Positions 43,436 to 52,106 of a stretch of 64,000 nucleotides of DNA are shown here, in pieces. This DNA is from Natrarchaeobaculum aegyptiacum. GTDB taxonomy: Archaea > Halobacteriota > Halobacteria > Halobacteriales > Natrialbaceae. The DNA lies in NCBI RefSeq assembly GCF_002156705.1, contig NZ_CP019893.1, positions 310,001 to 374,000 on the forward strand, written 5' to 3'. The first letter of the stretch is position 1. Each line of letters begins with the position of its first letter. Under the pieces are notes generated by a model. The model saw only the letters and a list, made by a program, of their open reading frames with translations, did no database searches and was not told the DNA's origin. The position numbers and the translations under genes were made by a program.

Positions 43436-43705
43436 TTAGCCGTCGATCTCGAGAGTGTAGAGGCGCTTTCGCGCGTCGGAGAAGGAAAACCGCGAGTCGA
43501 TGACGTTCTGCTCGTCGAGGCGGTTCAGGGCGTAACGAACCGTTCGCGAGGGCAGCAACGTCTCTTCTGCGATCTCCTGCTGGGTCATCGTGTCGTTATA
43601 CTCGAGGACTTTCGCGACGAGTTTCGCACTCGGCGGGAGGTCTCGGACGTCCTCCCAGCTCCCTCGTTGCTCTGTGTCGCCGTGGACGGGCTCTGTTGCA
43701 CTCAT
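43436..43705 (-). CDS. Small winged-helix (MarR-like) transcription regulator
   Basis: 89 residues from ATG 43703-43705. Core 'LPPSAKLVAKVLEYNDTMTQ', 'QEIAEETLLPSRTVRYALNR', 'LDEQNVIDSRFSFSDARKRL' is a winged helix-turn-helix. Small proteins of this kind sit next to pan/mre11 in haloarchaea. A minus-strand TATA-like run centred near 43734 would give a leaderless transcript. It is divergent from pan and could control it. Confidence 0.82.
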   Translation of the reverse strand: MSATEPVHGDTEQRGSWEDVRDLPPSAKLVAKVLEYNDTMTQQEIAEETLLPSRTVRYALNRLDEQNVIDSRFSFSDARKRLYTLEIDG

Positions 43706-43833
43706 CGTACCTCGACTAACCGAATACAGAGTAATAATATTTTCTGTTTCAGATTATGCTTCTTGGTTATCCTCGACAGGCGAAACTGAATCGACCCGAA
43801 GCCTCTTATGAACCAGCCCCCAAGTGGCTGCTG

Positions 43834-45051
43834 ATGAGCGACACTGTGGACGACGTCGACCTCCCATACGACGAGGACGAGGCGTCCCAACAGGAGAAGA
43901 TCCAGGCGCTCGAGGAACGGCTGGAGATCCTCGAGACGCAAAACGAGGAGATGCGTGACAAGCTCCTCGACGCGAACGCCGAGAACAACAAGTACCAGCA
44001 GAAACTCGAGCGACTGACCCACGAGAACAAGAAGCTAAAGCAGTCGCCGCTGTTCGTCGCCACGGTCCAGGAGATCACCGACGACGGCGTGATCATCAAA
44101 CAGCACGGCAACAACCAGGAGGCCCTGACCGAGGTCACCGAGGAGATGCGCGAGGAACTCGAGCCGGACGACCGGGTCGCGGTGAACAACTCCCTCTCTA
44201 TCGTCAAGACCCTCTCCGGCGAGACCGACGTCCGTGCACGCGTGATGGAAGTCACCGAGAGTCCCGAGGTCAGCTACGAGGACATCGGCGGCCTCGAAGA
44301 ACAGCTTCAGGAGGTCCGTGAAACTGTCGAGATGCCCCTCGAGAAGCCCGACGCCTTCGAGGACGTGGGAATCGACCCGCCGAGTGGCGTCCTGCTGTAC
44401 GGCCCGCCGGGGACGGGCAAGACGATGCTCGCGAAGGCCGTCGCCAACCAGACCGACGCCACCTTCATCAAGATGGCCGGCTCCGAACTGGTTCACAAGT
44501 TCATCGGCGAGGGTGCGAAACTCGTCCGTGACCTGTTCGACGTCGCCCGCGAGCACGAACCCGCCGTCATCTTCATCGACGAGATCGACGCCATCGCTGC
44601 CAAGCGAACGGAGTCGAAGACCTCCGGCGACGCCGAGGTCCAGCGGACGATGATGCAACTGCTCGCCGAGATGGACGGCTTCGAAGAGCGTGGCGAGATC
44701 CGGATCATCGCCGCGACCAACCGCTTCGACATGCTCGACCGCGCAATCTTGCGCCCCGGCCGGTTCGACCGCCTCATCGAGGTCCCCAAACCCGACGCCG
44801 AGGGCCGGGAACTCATCTTCCAGATCCACACTCGCAACATGAACGTCGACGACGACGTCGAGTTCGAGCAACTGGCCGAGGAGACCGGAGAGGCCTCCGG
44901 GGCCGACATCAAGGCGATCTGTACGGAAGCCGGGATGTTCGCCATCCGCGACGACCGCACGGAGATCCAGACCGAGGACTTCTACAACGCCTGGGACAAG
45001 GTTCAGGCCGAGTCTGATTCCACGGACGAGGTCTCGAAGACCTTCGCCTGA
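43834..45051 (+). CDS. pan: Proteasome-activating nucleotidase (PAN)
   Basis: 405 residues from ATG 43834 (MSDTVDDVDLPYDED). N-terminal coiled coil (20-75), an OB domain ('FVATVQEITDDGVIIKQHGN'), then the AAA+ module with Walker A 'YGPPGTGKTMLAKAV', Walker B 'AVIFIDEIDAIAAKR', and 'ILRPGRFDRLIEVPKPD' (SRH). PAN hexamers unfold proteins and open the 20S proteasome. The tail ends 'DEVSKTFA': Phe at the penultimate position instead of the Tyr of the HbYX gate-opening motif, preceded by Thr, so docking may be altered. A TATA-like CTTATGA near 43805-43811 suggests a leaderless mRNA at this ATG. Confidence 0.95.
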   Translation: MSDTVDDVDLPYDEDEASQQEKIQALEERLEILETQNEEMRDKLLDANAENNKYQQKLERLTHENKKLKQSPLFVATVQEITDDGVIIKQHGNNQEALTEVTEEMREELEPDDRVAVNNSLSIVKTLSGETDVRARVMEVTESPEVSYEDIGGLEEQLQEVRETVEMPLEKPDAFEDVGIDPPSGVLLYGPPGTGKTMLAKAVANQTDATFIKMAGSELVHKFIGEGAKLVRDLFDVAREHEPAVIFIDEIDAIAAKRTESKTSGDAEVQRTMMQLLAEMDGFEERGEIRIIAATNRFDMLDRAILRPGRFDRLIEVPKPDAEGRELIFQIHTRNMNVDDDVEFEQLAEETGEASGADIKAICTEAGMFAIRDDRTEIQTEDFYNAWDKVQAESDSTDEVSKTFA

Positions 45052-45245
45052 TCGGACGACGCGTCCTCGTCGTTCGTTCCATTCGACGTTTCAGACTCGA
45101 GCGCCAGCAGCGCCTCTAGTCGTCGGTCGACGCCGTCAGCCGATGAGAGAGCCGTCGGTCGACGCTCGTGACGTGTGAGACGGACGGAGGCAGGTGCTCG
45201 AGTCGTCGACTGGAAACCCGTGTGGTCGCGGCGGATCGATGCGAC

Positions 45246-45383
45246 CTACAGCGAGGCGAAGATGAGCCACGGCACGATGAACAGTGCGAGCGTCAGCACG
45301 ACGAGGATGAGGCCATAGCCGACGAGTGTGCCGACCGCGGCCTTCCACGCTGGGTGGGAGAACTGGTTGATATCGACTGCCAT
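45246..45383 (-). CDS. 45-residue membrane protein
   Basis: The complement from ATG 45381-45383 reads MAVDINQFSHPAWKAAVGT and then 'LVGYGLILVVLTLALFIVPW', ending LIFASL. After a short polar start with a possible amphipathic part, one hydrophobic helix fills the rest. The clean start, sharp stop and composition make it a credible microprotein; similar small membrane proteins recur in haloarchaea from memory. It converges with pan. Function unknown. Confidence 0.75.
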   Translation of the reverse strand: MAVDINQFSHPAWKAAVGTLVGYGLILVVLTLALFIVPWLIFASL

Positions 45384-45530
45384 GTTCGTACACTCCGGTG
45401 AGGATGGCATAAACGTACCGGACGACCGTCATCGGTTCGGGTGCGTGTACAGAGGCGAACGGGGACCGGGCGATACGCAAAAATCAGAGCGATCGGGTCG
45501 CTTTTGAGGAGTGGCTGGCTAGAGCCGCCA

Positions 45531-46088
45531 ATGACGACTATCGTCGTGGTGGACAACCACGGGCAGTTCACCCATCTGGAACAGCGATCCCTGCGCGACC
45601 TCGGCGTCGACGCTCACCTGGTAGACAACGAAACACCACCCGAAGACCTCGAGGTCGACCCCGACGGGATCGTCCTCTCGGGCGGCCCCGACATGGACCG
45701 CATCGGCGAGTCACCGGCCTACCTCGAGGTGGACGTCCCCGTCCTCGGCATCTGTCTGGGGATGCAACTGATCGCCGACCAGCTCGGCGGCACCGTCGGC
45801 AGCGGGGACTACGGCGGGTACGCAGACGTCACCGTCGAAATCGTCGACAGCGACGATCCGCTCACCGGCTCGCTCGCCCCCGAGACCCGCGTCTGGGCGA
45901 GTCACGCCGACGAGGTCAAGACGCTGCCCGAAGGCTTCGAGTTGACCGCCCGGAGCGACGTCTGCGGCGTCGAGGCGATGAGCGACACCGACCGGGACCT
46001 CTACGGCGTCCAGTGGCACCCCGAGGTCGCCCACACGGAAGAGGGTGAGGCTATCTTCGAGAACTTCCTCGAGATCTGCGAGGCCTGA
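45531..46088 (+). CDS. guaAA: GMP synthase glutamine amidotransferase subunit (subunit A)
   Basis: 185 residues from ATG 45531 (MTTIVVVDNHGQFTHLEQ). Class I glutaminase: nucleophile Cys in 'PVLGICLGMQLIADQL', and the His-Glu pair in 'YGVQWHPEVAHTEEG'. Archaea split GMP synthase into this ammonia-producing subunit and a separate ATP pyrophosphatase (GuaAb), which is not in the window. It feeds XMP to GMP conversion. The frame extends to 45441 but the sequence before residue 1 is not conserved in style. Confidence 0.93.
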   Translation: MTTIVVVDNHGQFTHLEQRSLRDLGVDAHLVDNETPPEDLEVDPDGIVLSGGPDMDRIGESPAYLEVDVPVLGICLGMQLIADQLGGTVGSGDYGGYADVTVEIVDSDDPLTGSLAPETRVWASHADEVKTLPEGFELTARSDVCGVEAMSDTDRDLYGVQWHPEVAHTEEGEAIFENFLEICEA

Positions 46089-46140
46089 TCGGCCCTCGTC
46101 GATCCCCGCGCTCGAAGGCCAGGTGATCACGCGAAACGGG

Positions 46141-46305
46141 TCACGAGGGATGCTGGTGTTTGATCTTCTCTGCGACCATTCCCGGGACCGGCGTTCCACA
46201 GTCACTGCAGGTCCACTCCGCGGTGATGCCGCCCGGTCGCTTCTCGAGGTCGTGTCTGTACTGGAGGACGGCACCGCAGGTGCAGGTGTGGGTTGCAGGG
46301 GCCAT
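46141..46305 (-). CDS. Small zinc-ribbon protein
   Basis: 54 residues from ATG 46303-46305. Two Cys pairs, 'HTCTCGAVLQYRHD' (C-x-C) and 'EWTCSDCGTPVPG' (C-x2-C), make a likely zinc ribbon; the tail 'GMVAEKIKHQHPS' has two more His. A typical haloarchaeal zinc-finger microprotein with unknown role. It lies between the convergent guaAA and XPB-like genes, with 42 bases to the helicase stop on the same strand. Confidence 0.7.
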   Translation of the reverse strand: MAPATHTCTCGAVLQYRHDLEKRPGGITAEWTCSDCGTPVPGMVAEKIKHQHPS

Positions 46306-46346
46306 ACCGGCTATTGGAGCCCACCCGTCATGGATCCGACGCCCGG

Positions 46347-48323
46347 TCACTCCGACACGGACGACTCCTCACCCGGGTCCGCGTCGTCGGCTGCGGTGTC
46401 GTCGCCCTCGTCGGCCCCTCGAGCGCGCTCGTCGGGATCGACCGACCGCTCGCGCACGGTGACGCCCTTCCGGCCGAGGTGCTGAAGCTGGCGACGGGCG
46501 AAGTCTTCCTCACGGGTGCCTCGCGTCGCGAGCACGTAGACGAGCGCGCCGCCCACCGGACGCATCGTTCGCCCGACGCGCTGGGTTCCCTGCCGGCGCG
46601 ACCCGCCGAGTCCGGAAGCCACGATGGCGAGGTCCGCCGCCGGCAGGTCGATTCCCTCGTCGCCCACGCGCGAGATCACGAGCACGTCGCGATCGCCCCG
46701 GCGGAACGACTCGAGGAGCCGTCGCCGCTCGTGGTGGGGCGTCTCTCCCGAGAGGAAGGGCACGTCGAGGGCGGCCGCGAGGTCCCGGCCCTGATCCAGA
46801 TAGTCGACGAAGACGAGCGCCGTCGACTCGGGATGGGCGGCGAGCAGGTAGCGAATCTCCGGGACCTTCCCTCGATTCTCGGCCGCGATCCGATACCGCT
46901 CGCGCCCCTCGGCGGAGCCGTAGGCGTTTTGCTGTTCGTCGTCGCCCCACGGAACGTACCGGATCTCGAGTTCCGGTTCCGCCACGAATCCGGCGTCGAA
47001 CAGTGCCTGCCAGTCGGTGCCGATCGGCGGGCCGACGAGGGTGAATATCTCGGTCTGGCGATCGTCCTCGCGGATCGGGCTGGCCGAGAGGCCGAGGCGA
47101 TGGCGAGATTGCAGGTGGGTACTCCGGCGATAGACGTCGCTGGGGACGTGCTGACACTCGTCGAAGACGACGAGGCCCCACTGGCGGTCGTCGAACAGCG
47201 AGCGGTGGCGGTCCATCCCAGCGATCTGGTAGGTAGTGATCGTCACCGGCCGGACGTTCTTCTGGCCGCCGTGGTACTGGCCGACCTGTGCGGGTCCGAG
47301 CGACGTGTGCTCGACGATCGCATCGGCCCACTGGCGTGCGAGGTCTCGACTTGGAACGAGCACGAGCGTTTCACCCTCGACGCGAGCCATCGCGCCCATC
47401 GCGGCGATCGTCTTCCCGCTACCGGGCGGGCCGACGAAGACGCCCTCGCCGGCCTCCTCGAATCGATCGACCCAGGTCCGCTGGTACGGCCGCAGCGAGA
47501 CCTGCAGGTCGATCTCGAGGTCCTCGCCGGACTCGAGGTCGCGCTGGTCCTGAACCGGGTAGCCGGCCTCGTAGAGGATACGCTTGATCGCAGCCTCCGA
47601 GCCCTCTCGCACCCAGTCTTCGGTCTCGGAGATGGGCGCGTGGACGTGCTCCTCGTCGAGTTTCTGTCGGGCGACGTTCCCCATCACCTCCGGGCTCGTT
47701 GCCTCGAGCACGGTGTAGCCGTCCTCGTGGGTCACGAGCCGGAACTGACGCGCCCGGTCCCACTGGCTCTCGATCCACTCCTCGAGGCGCTCTTCGCGCT
47801 GGCCGAGGGCCTGCCGGATCGTCCGCCGGAGCGCTTCGAACGTGTCGTGCGGGGCTGCCCAGACGTCCTCGGGGCGAACGACGTACCGGTACCCAGAGTC
47901 GCCGTTGCCGTCGGCGAGGTGGGCGAACTGCGAGAGCTGTGCGCGCGTGAACTGGTCCGGTCGGTCGACGACGATCTCGCGGCGCTTCGGAAAGACCACC
48001 ACGCGCTCGCGGTCGGTCAGGTCCTCGAGTTCGCTCGGGTACCAGACCACGGGGTCGGTCGCCACCGAGAGTCGCTCGAGGTCGCCGCGCTCGGCGAGGG
48101 CTTCGAGACCTCCGTTGACGTCCTCGTGGGAGCGCTCGAGGGCGCGCGCGACCGCGGCGGCCGTGAGCACCGGTCGGCCTGCCCGCTGGCTCGCCTCGTG
48201 GAAGTCCGCGAGGGTGAAGGCGTCGCAGTCGTCGGCCTCGTCCGTCGATCCGGACGCGGCGTCGACGTCGCGGTCCCGAGTTCTATCGCGGTCGTCCGTC
48301 TGATCCGCTGTCACGGCCCGCAC
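46347..48323 (-). CDS. XPB/Rad25-like superfamily 2 DNA helicase
   Basis: 658 residues. N-terminal winged-helix-like and damage-recognition type region (to about 270), then helicase motifs: 'VFVGPPGSGKTIAAMGAMAR' (I), 'VPSRDLARQWADAI' (Ia), 'WGLVVFDECQHVPS' (II, DECQ), 'RLGLSASPIREDD' (III), and in the second lobe 'FLSGETPHHERRRLLESFRR', 'VLVISRVGDEGIDLPAADLA' (V) and 'GTQRVGRTMRP' (VI). This is the archaeal XPB family implicated in nucleotide excision repair. The first 35 residues and the last 30 are disordered and acidic. Confidence 0.88.
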   Translation of the reverse strand: MRAVTADQTDDRDRTRDRDVDAASGSTDEADDCDAFTLADFHEASQRAGRPVLTAAAVARALERSHEDVNGGLEALAERGDLERLSVATDPVVWYPSELEDLTDRERVVVFPKRREIVVDRPDQFTRAQLSQFAHLADGNGDSGYRYVVRPEDVWAAPHDTFEALRRTIRQALGQREERLEEWIESQWDRARQFRLVTHEDGYTVLEATSPEVMGNVARQKLDEEHVHAPISETEDWVREGSEAAIKRILYEAGYPVQDQRDLESGEDLEIDLQVSLRPYQRTWVDRFEEAGEGVFVGPPGSGKTIAAMGAMARVEGETLVLVPSRDLARQWADAIVEHTSLGPAQVGQYHGGQKNVRPVTITTYQIAGMDRHRSLFDDRQWGLVVFDECQHVPSDVYRRSTHLQSRHRLGLSASPIREDDRQTEIFTLVGPPIGTDWQALFDAGFVAEPELEIRYVPWGDDEQQNAYGSAEGRERYRIAAENRGKVPEIRYLLAAHPESTALVFVDYLDQGRDLAAALDVPFLSGETPHHERRRLLESFRRGDRDVLVISRVGDEGIDLPAADLAIVASGLGGSRRQGTQRVGRTMRPVGGALVYVLATRGTREEDFARRQLQHLGRKGVTVRERSVDPDERARGADEGDDTAADDADPGEESSVSE

Positions 48324-48399
48324 TTACGGGCTGGACGCTAAACCGATTTCGTTCAGTGGTGTCCGAAACGGTGAGCGAATCGACCGTGGAAGCGAGTTA

Positions 48400-48726
48400 C
48401 ACGGTCGAAAAGTGTCGCGACCATCGCTGCACGATCGGGTGGGGCGTGCACCTGCGCCTGTCGGTGCAGCTGCACTCACCAGACTGCCATCCCGATTCTG
48501 TCAAACACCTTCATTAGCGTCGAGTGATCGGGGAGACCGGCCTTCTGAAGCTGACCTTCGCCAGGATTTGTGGCATCTCGCTCAAGAGATTGAGCGCTTC
48601 GCGGCAGGACTCCTCCAAGTAGATTCGGAGCCAAGGAGCGAACGGTGGCGCAGTTGGCGAGTCCGCTGTTTCCCGCCTGAAGTCACTATTTCTGACGGGG
48701 CAAATCGACGCTTTCTGGCGATTCAC
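48400..48726 (-). pseudogene. Decayed IS5-family transposase fragment
   Basis: On the minus strand 'WLRIYLEESCREALNLLSEM' then 'PQILAKVS' matches the N-terminal region of haloarchaeal IS5-group (ISH1/ISH8-like) transposases. Near 48555 the frame breaks; another frame continues 'KAGLPDHSTLMKVFDRIGMA' then VW and stop, and a third reads 'AQVHAPPDRAAMVATLFDR', where the family has DATFFDR. The first catalytic Asp is lost and at least two frameshifts are needed, and the rest of the transposase is missing. No terminal inverted repeats were identified. A dead remnant. Confidence 0.8.
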
Positions 48727-48753
48727 CAGAGCACTGTGGAATTACCGGGTTTG

Positions 48754-49143
48754 TCAATGCTCACCGTACACCATTACCTCCTGGTCATCATGAGGGGTAT
48801 AATATATGTTTGCAACATTGGACTTTTTTTCAGAGTCGGAATGGCCGGCTGGCCAAGGGAACTCGTATTCACTGTTTGTGTCCACTTGGATCGAGATCCG
48901 AGATGGTATACCATCAATAGAAACGTCTGTCTCAGCACCTCTCTCCTCTAAAGTAATATCTTCATGAATGTAATAATCATCTATATCTGATGCAATTCGT
49001 ATTGTGAATGTATGTTCATCTTCTGAGTGGTTATAGACCGCGAAACTATACTGGGTTTCACTACTTCCAGTTAACTCGAAACAACCTGGTGTAATCAACG
49101 CCAGCGCTAAGATCGGGGTGCCGAGGACTGATCGGCGTTTCAT
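48754..49143 (-). CDS. Low-GC surface lipoprotein of unknown function
   Basis: 129 residues from ATG 49141-49143. 'MKRRSVLGTPILALALITPG' then Cys is a signal peptide with twin Arg and a lipobox. The mature part is beta-rich and acidic ('YSFAVYNHSEDEHTFTIRIA', 'IDDYYIHEDITLEERGAETD'). Base composition is clearly lower in GC than all neighbours and many codons end in A or T, indicating recent acquisition. It sits directly beside a dead transposase. The longer frame to 49167 adds only eight residues. Nothing more can be said on function. Confidence 0.7.
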   Translation of the reverse strand: MKRRSVLGTPILALALITPGCFELTGSSETQYSFAVYNHSEDEHTFTIRIASDIDDYYIHEDITLEERGAETDVSIDGIPSRISIQVDTNSEYEFPWPAGHSDSEKKSNVANIYYTPHDDQEVMVYGEH

Positions 49144-49295
49144 AGGTGATATATAGATTGTAATCAAATACTTCTTTTGTTTAACTTATTATCCAATCCA
49201 TAGAAGGTTGTGATTTGCATGATTGGCCACATATACTTCCGGACGGCCGGTGAACCCATCCTGCATCTCGTAAATTCCGGAGACAGAACTCGAGA

Positions 49296-50366
49296 TTACT
49301 TGCTGTTCGGCGTCCACTCCTCGCAGGCGTCCATGTCGTCCATCGCGGTGTCGTGTCGCGCACAGTAGGGGAGGATCCCGCCGTTCGAACGAACGTACTC
49401 GAAGTAGGTGCAGTTGCCACAGTATCGGTCCGCTGAGCCGGACGTGGTGGGCGGCGACGGCGACTCGACGATCTCCGCCCCGGCGTCTGCACCGGGACCG
49501 GACTCGAGCGGCGAGGAGATGTCCGCGGTGGTCGAGCCGCCGTCGCTCGAAGGAGTGGGCGCACCCGGAGTGGGCGAAGACGTGGCGCTCGAGGACGACC
49601 GCGACCGCCGGGAGGGCTCGTTCTGCAGGATCGTTCCCTCGTCAGGTTCGGCCTCCGGCGTCGGCTGGGATCGGGACGCGCGCTGGGTATCGTCAGCAGA
49701 CCCAGCCGGTGCGTTCGTCTGCGTCTCGACCTCGCCGTCGGGGGTCGCCCCGAAGAATCCCACGCCGCCGAAGCCCGAGGTGTCCGGCTCGGGTTCCGGT
49801 TCCTCCGGCGCTTCGACGATCGTCTGGTTGTGCTGGGTGACGTACATCTCGAGCATGCCGCCGGGGTCGTTCCGGGTCTTGAAGTTGACGACGGCGGTGA
49901 ACAGACACCAGAGGGCGACGAACAGTCCGAGGAGGTACACTGCAGAGACCTGCAGGGTGAGGTCGTCGCCGACGCCGCGCCAGTGCAGCGGATAGGCGTA
50001 CCAGAACAGCGTGACGCCGAACAGACAGAGACTCGCGCTGATGGCTCCTGCCGCTCGCACCCAGCGTCCGGCCGGCAGGACGATGAAGACGCCGACGAGC
50101 GCAGCCGGGACGCCCAGCCCGGCGAGGACGCCGGCAACGCGAACCGCAGCGTACTGGTCTGCGTTCGCCCGCGCGGTCGCTTCGACCGTTCCGAACGGGT
50201 CGCCGATCGTCGCGGCGACGCCTGCGAGCAGGTCGGTCGTCGCGAGCAAGAGCGCGACGATCGACAGCAGCGCGCCGAGTACCACGAGCGCCGTCCCCGC
50301 TTTCAGCCGCCGGAGGCTCGACACCTCCCGGGCGTTCCCGTCGTAGACCTCCGTCAGGCTTGTCAT
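49296..50366 (-). CDS. Four-helix membrane protein with Cys-rich C-terminus (DUF7139-like)
   Basis: 356 residues from ATG 50364-50366 (MTSLTEVYDGNAREVSSL). Membrane helices at about 25-50, 80-100, 110-130 and 145-165 ('ALVVLGALLSIVALLLAT', 'LGVPAALVGVFIVLP'), a long Ser/Pro/Glu-rich linker, and a C-terminal zinc-type module 'RYCGNCTYFEYVRSNGGILP' with 'YCARHDTAMDDMDACEEW'. This architecture matches a haloarchaeal family I recall as DUF7139. The cytosolic metal module may act in sensing or assembly; unknown. The flanking upstream ATG at 50393 is not needed. Confidence 0.78.
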   Translation of the reverse strand: MTSLTEVYDGNAREVSSLRRLKAGTALVVLGALLSIVALLLATTDLLAGVAATIGDPFGTVEATARANADQYAAVRVAGVLAGLGVPAALVGVFIVLPAGRWVRAAGAISASLCLFGVTLFWYAYPLHWRGVGDDLTLQVSAVYLLGLFVALWCLFTAVVNFKTRNDPGGMLEMYVTQHNQTIVEAPEEPEPEPDTSGFGGVGFFGATPDGEVETQTNAPAGSADDTQRASRSQPTPEAEPDEGTILQNEPSRRSRSSSSATSSPTPGAPTPSSDGGSTTADISSPLESGPGADAGAEIVESPSPPTTSGSADRYCGNCTYFEYVRSNGGILPYCARHDTAMDDMDACEEWTPNSK

Positions 50367-50536
50367 GCGGTGGCGTTCGTACTCCCTCCACAAAACGCTA
50401 CGTCAGACGCCTGTCTGACCGGTGGTGCGTTCGTCGACGCTCCGAGCGGACGCCACCGTCCGGTTTGCCGGCCCGGGACGAATCGGGGGCTGCTGGAAGC
50501 GAAACGTTGAATCGACGGGCTTGCGAACGTCGGTTC

Positions 50537-50818
50537 ATGAGCGACGACGAGGACGAAGAACACGTGACGCTCGGTGAGCACACGCCGGTCGAGGGCGCTC
50601 CGCTCGCCCGGGTCAGTTCGCGACTGACCTGGCCCAAGGCGAAGAGCGATATCGTCGGCCGCGAAGGTGACACCGTCATCCGGACGCCCGGGGGCCCACA
50701 GGAACTGGCCGCAGTGCTCGAGTCCGTCGACGAGACCCACTTCGAGCGTCGACAGGAGTTCGAGTCGCACGTCCGCGCAGTGATCGGCACGGGCCCGATT
50801 CCGACGGCCGACGAGTAG
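50537..50818 (+). CDS. Small haloarchaeal protein (DUF5789-like)
   Basis: 93 residues from ATG 50537. Core: 'PLARVSSRLTWPKAKSDIVG', 'REGDTVIRTPGGPQELAAVL', 'ESVDETHFERRQEFESHVRA', then 'VIGTGPIPTADE'. This pattern is that of the haloarchaeal DUF5789 family, from memory. No catalytic motif is seen. The CPBP-like gene begins 3 bases after its stop, so the two are a translational pair. Confidence 0.75.
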   Translation: MSDDEDEEHVTLGEHTPVEGAPLARVSSRLTWPKAKSDIVGREGDTVIRTPGGPQELAAVLESVDETHFERRQEFESHVRAVIGTGPIPTADE

Positions 50819-50821
50819 ACC

Positions 50822-51532
50822 GTGGCGACGGACCGGGAACGTACCGACGCGGGCTGGGGCTGGGGATGGATCCGCGCGGGGTTCGATCGCCTCTCGTGGG
50901 TCCAGAAGTCCCTGCTCGCGGGAGCCGTCCTGACCGTTCTCTGGACCTCTACCGTTCCGACGAACCTCGAGTCCCGCGTCGTCGTCGACAGCCTGCTGTT
51001 GATCGGCGGTCCGCTGGCGTTAGGGTTGACCCACGGTCGCCGGATCGGCTGGACTATCAATCGCGTGGCCGTCCGCAACGCCGTCTTGCTCTCGCTGTTC
51101 GTCCTCCCATTTTACCTCGTGGGGTCGACACTGCCGACGATCCGGGAGTTCTACCCGATGTGGGACACCTCGGCGGCACCCGGTTCGTTCCTGCCACACG
51201 CCCTCCAGCTGTTCGTGCTCGCGCTCGCCGCGGAGACCTACTACCGGGGACTGCTCTGTGTCGGCGTCAGTGAGATCGGCTTCAAGGCAGTGTTCATCAG
51301 CCCAATCGTCTACATGATCCACCACGCCTCGAAGCCGCCGATCGAGTTCCTGCTGTCGGGACCGACCGACGTCCTCTTCGGTGCAGTCGACTACCACTCG
51401 AACTCGATCCTCCCCTCGGTGATCGCCCACGGGGCCGGCCTCGTGTTGCTCGACTGGCTCGTCCTCCACGACCCCCTGTTCGACCCGACGCCGTTTCTCG
51501 AGGTACTCACCTGGCTGCCAGTTCCGATCTGA
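50822..51532 (+). CDS. CPBP-like membrane protein with degenerate protease motif
   Basis: 236 residues from GTG 50822, 3 bases after the previous stop. Six or seven membrane helices. The CPBP core is recognisable: 'LFVLALAAETYYRGLLCVGV', 'VYMIHHASKPPIEFLLSGPT' and 'PSVIAHGAGLVLLDWL'. The first motif reads AETYYRG where active enzymes have EExxxR, so the second Glu is missing; activity is doubtful or altered, while both His motifs remain. A similar, intact CPBP protein is encoded at 8937-9680. Confidence 0.78.
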   Translation: MATDRERTDAGWGWGWIRAGFDRLSWVQKSLLAGAVLTVLWTSTVPTNLESRVVVDSLLLIGGPLALGLTHGRRIGWTINRVAVRNAVLLSLFVLPFYLVGSTLPTIREFYPMWDTSAAPGSFLPHALQLFVLALAAETYYRGLLCVGVSEIGFKAVFISPIVYMIHHASKPPIEFLLSGPTDVLFGAVDYHSNSILPSVIAHGAGLVLLDWLVLHDPLFDPTPFLEVLTWLPVPI

Positions 51533-51641
51533 CCGCACCTCCGACAGCAACGTTCCCGGTGCAACCAGACACGGCGACGGGCCACGTACGGGACACGACA
51601 AAACGAACGCGACTAAGTGGCAGGCGGCCGAACGTCGACCG

Positions 51642-52106
51642 ATGACGCTCCCGATCGACCCATCGACGATCGACCCTGCAGACTACGGCGAGAAACAGGT
51701 CGTTCTCGAAATGGATCACGAGGAGGCGATCGAGCAGGTTCGCGAGATCTGTGACGACGTCGGCTTCGGCATCCCCGTCGAGTTCTCGCCCTCGGAACTG
51801 CTGAACGAGAAAGTCGATGCCGACCGGGACCCCTACTACGTCCTCGGCGCGTGTAACCCGGCCATCGCCAACCGCGCGCTCGAGGAGACACTGCAGATTG
51901 GTGGACTCTTCCCCTGTAACATGATCGTCTGGGAGGAGCAACCGGGTCGCCAGTGTGTCTACCACGTCTCGATCATGCGCATCGCCCACCTGCTCGGCAT
52001 CGCCCCCGACTCCGATGAGTGGGACGAGATTCTCGAGGAAACCGGCCGACTCACCGAGGAGGCGTTCGGAAAACTCGCGGCACTCGAGGCAGCCGTCGAC
52101 GAGTAA
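51642..52106 (+). CDS. DUF302 domain protein
   Basis: 154 residues. 'EAIEQVREICDDVGFGIPVE' then 'YYVLGACNPAIANRALEE' and 'IGGLFPCNMIVWEEQPGRQC' are the conserved elements of DUF302, a small alpha-beta fold found alone or fused to membrane parts and linked in several organisms to redox or cytochrome-related functions. Two Cys (in GACNP and FPCNM) are conserved in the family. Single cytoplasmic domain here. Start at ATG 51642 is supported by the domain beginning at about residue 15. Confidence 0.85.
   Translation: MTLPIDPSTIDPADYGEKQVVLEMDHEEAIEQVREICDDVGFGIPVEFSPSELLNEKVDADRDPYYVLGACNPAIANRALEETLQIGGLFPCNMIVWEEQPGRQCVYHVSIMRIAHLLGIAPDSDEWDEILEETGRLTEEAFGKLAALEAAVDE

Noticed and set aside
46293-48341. 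682-codon plus-strand frame over the XPB-like helicase
   Set aside because: Shadow of the helicase; composition is Arg/Val/Leu repeats with no recognisable domain.
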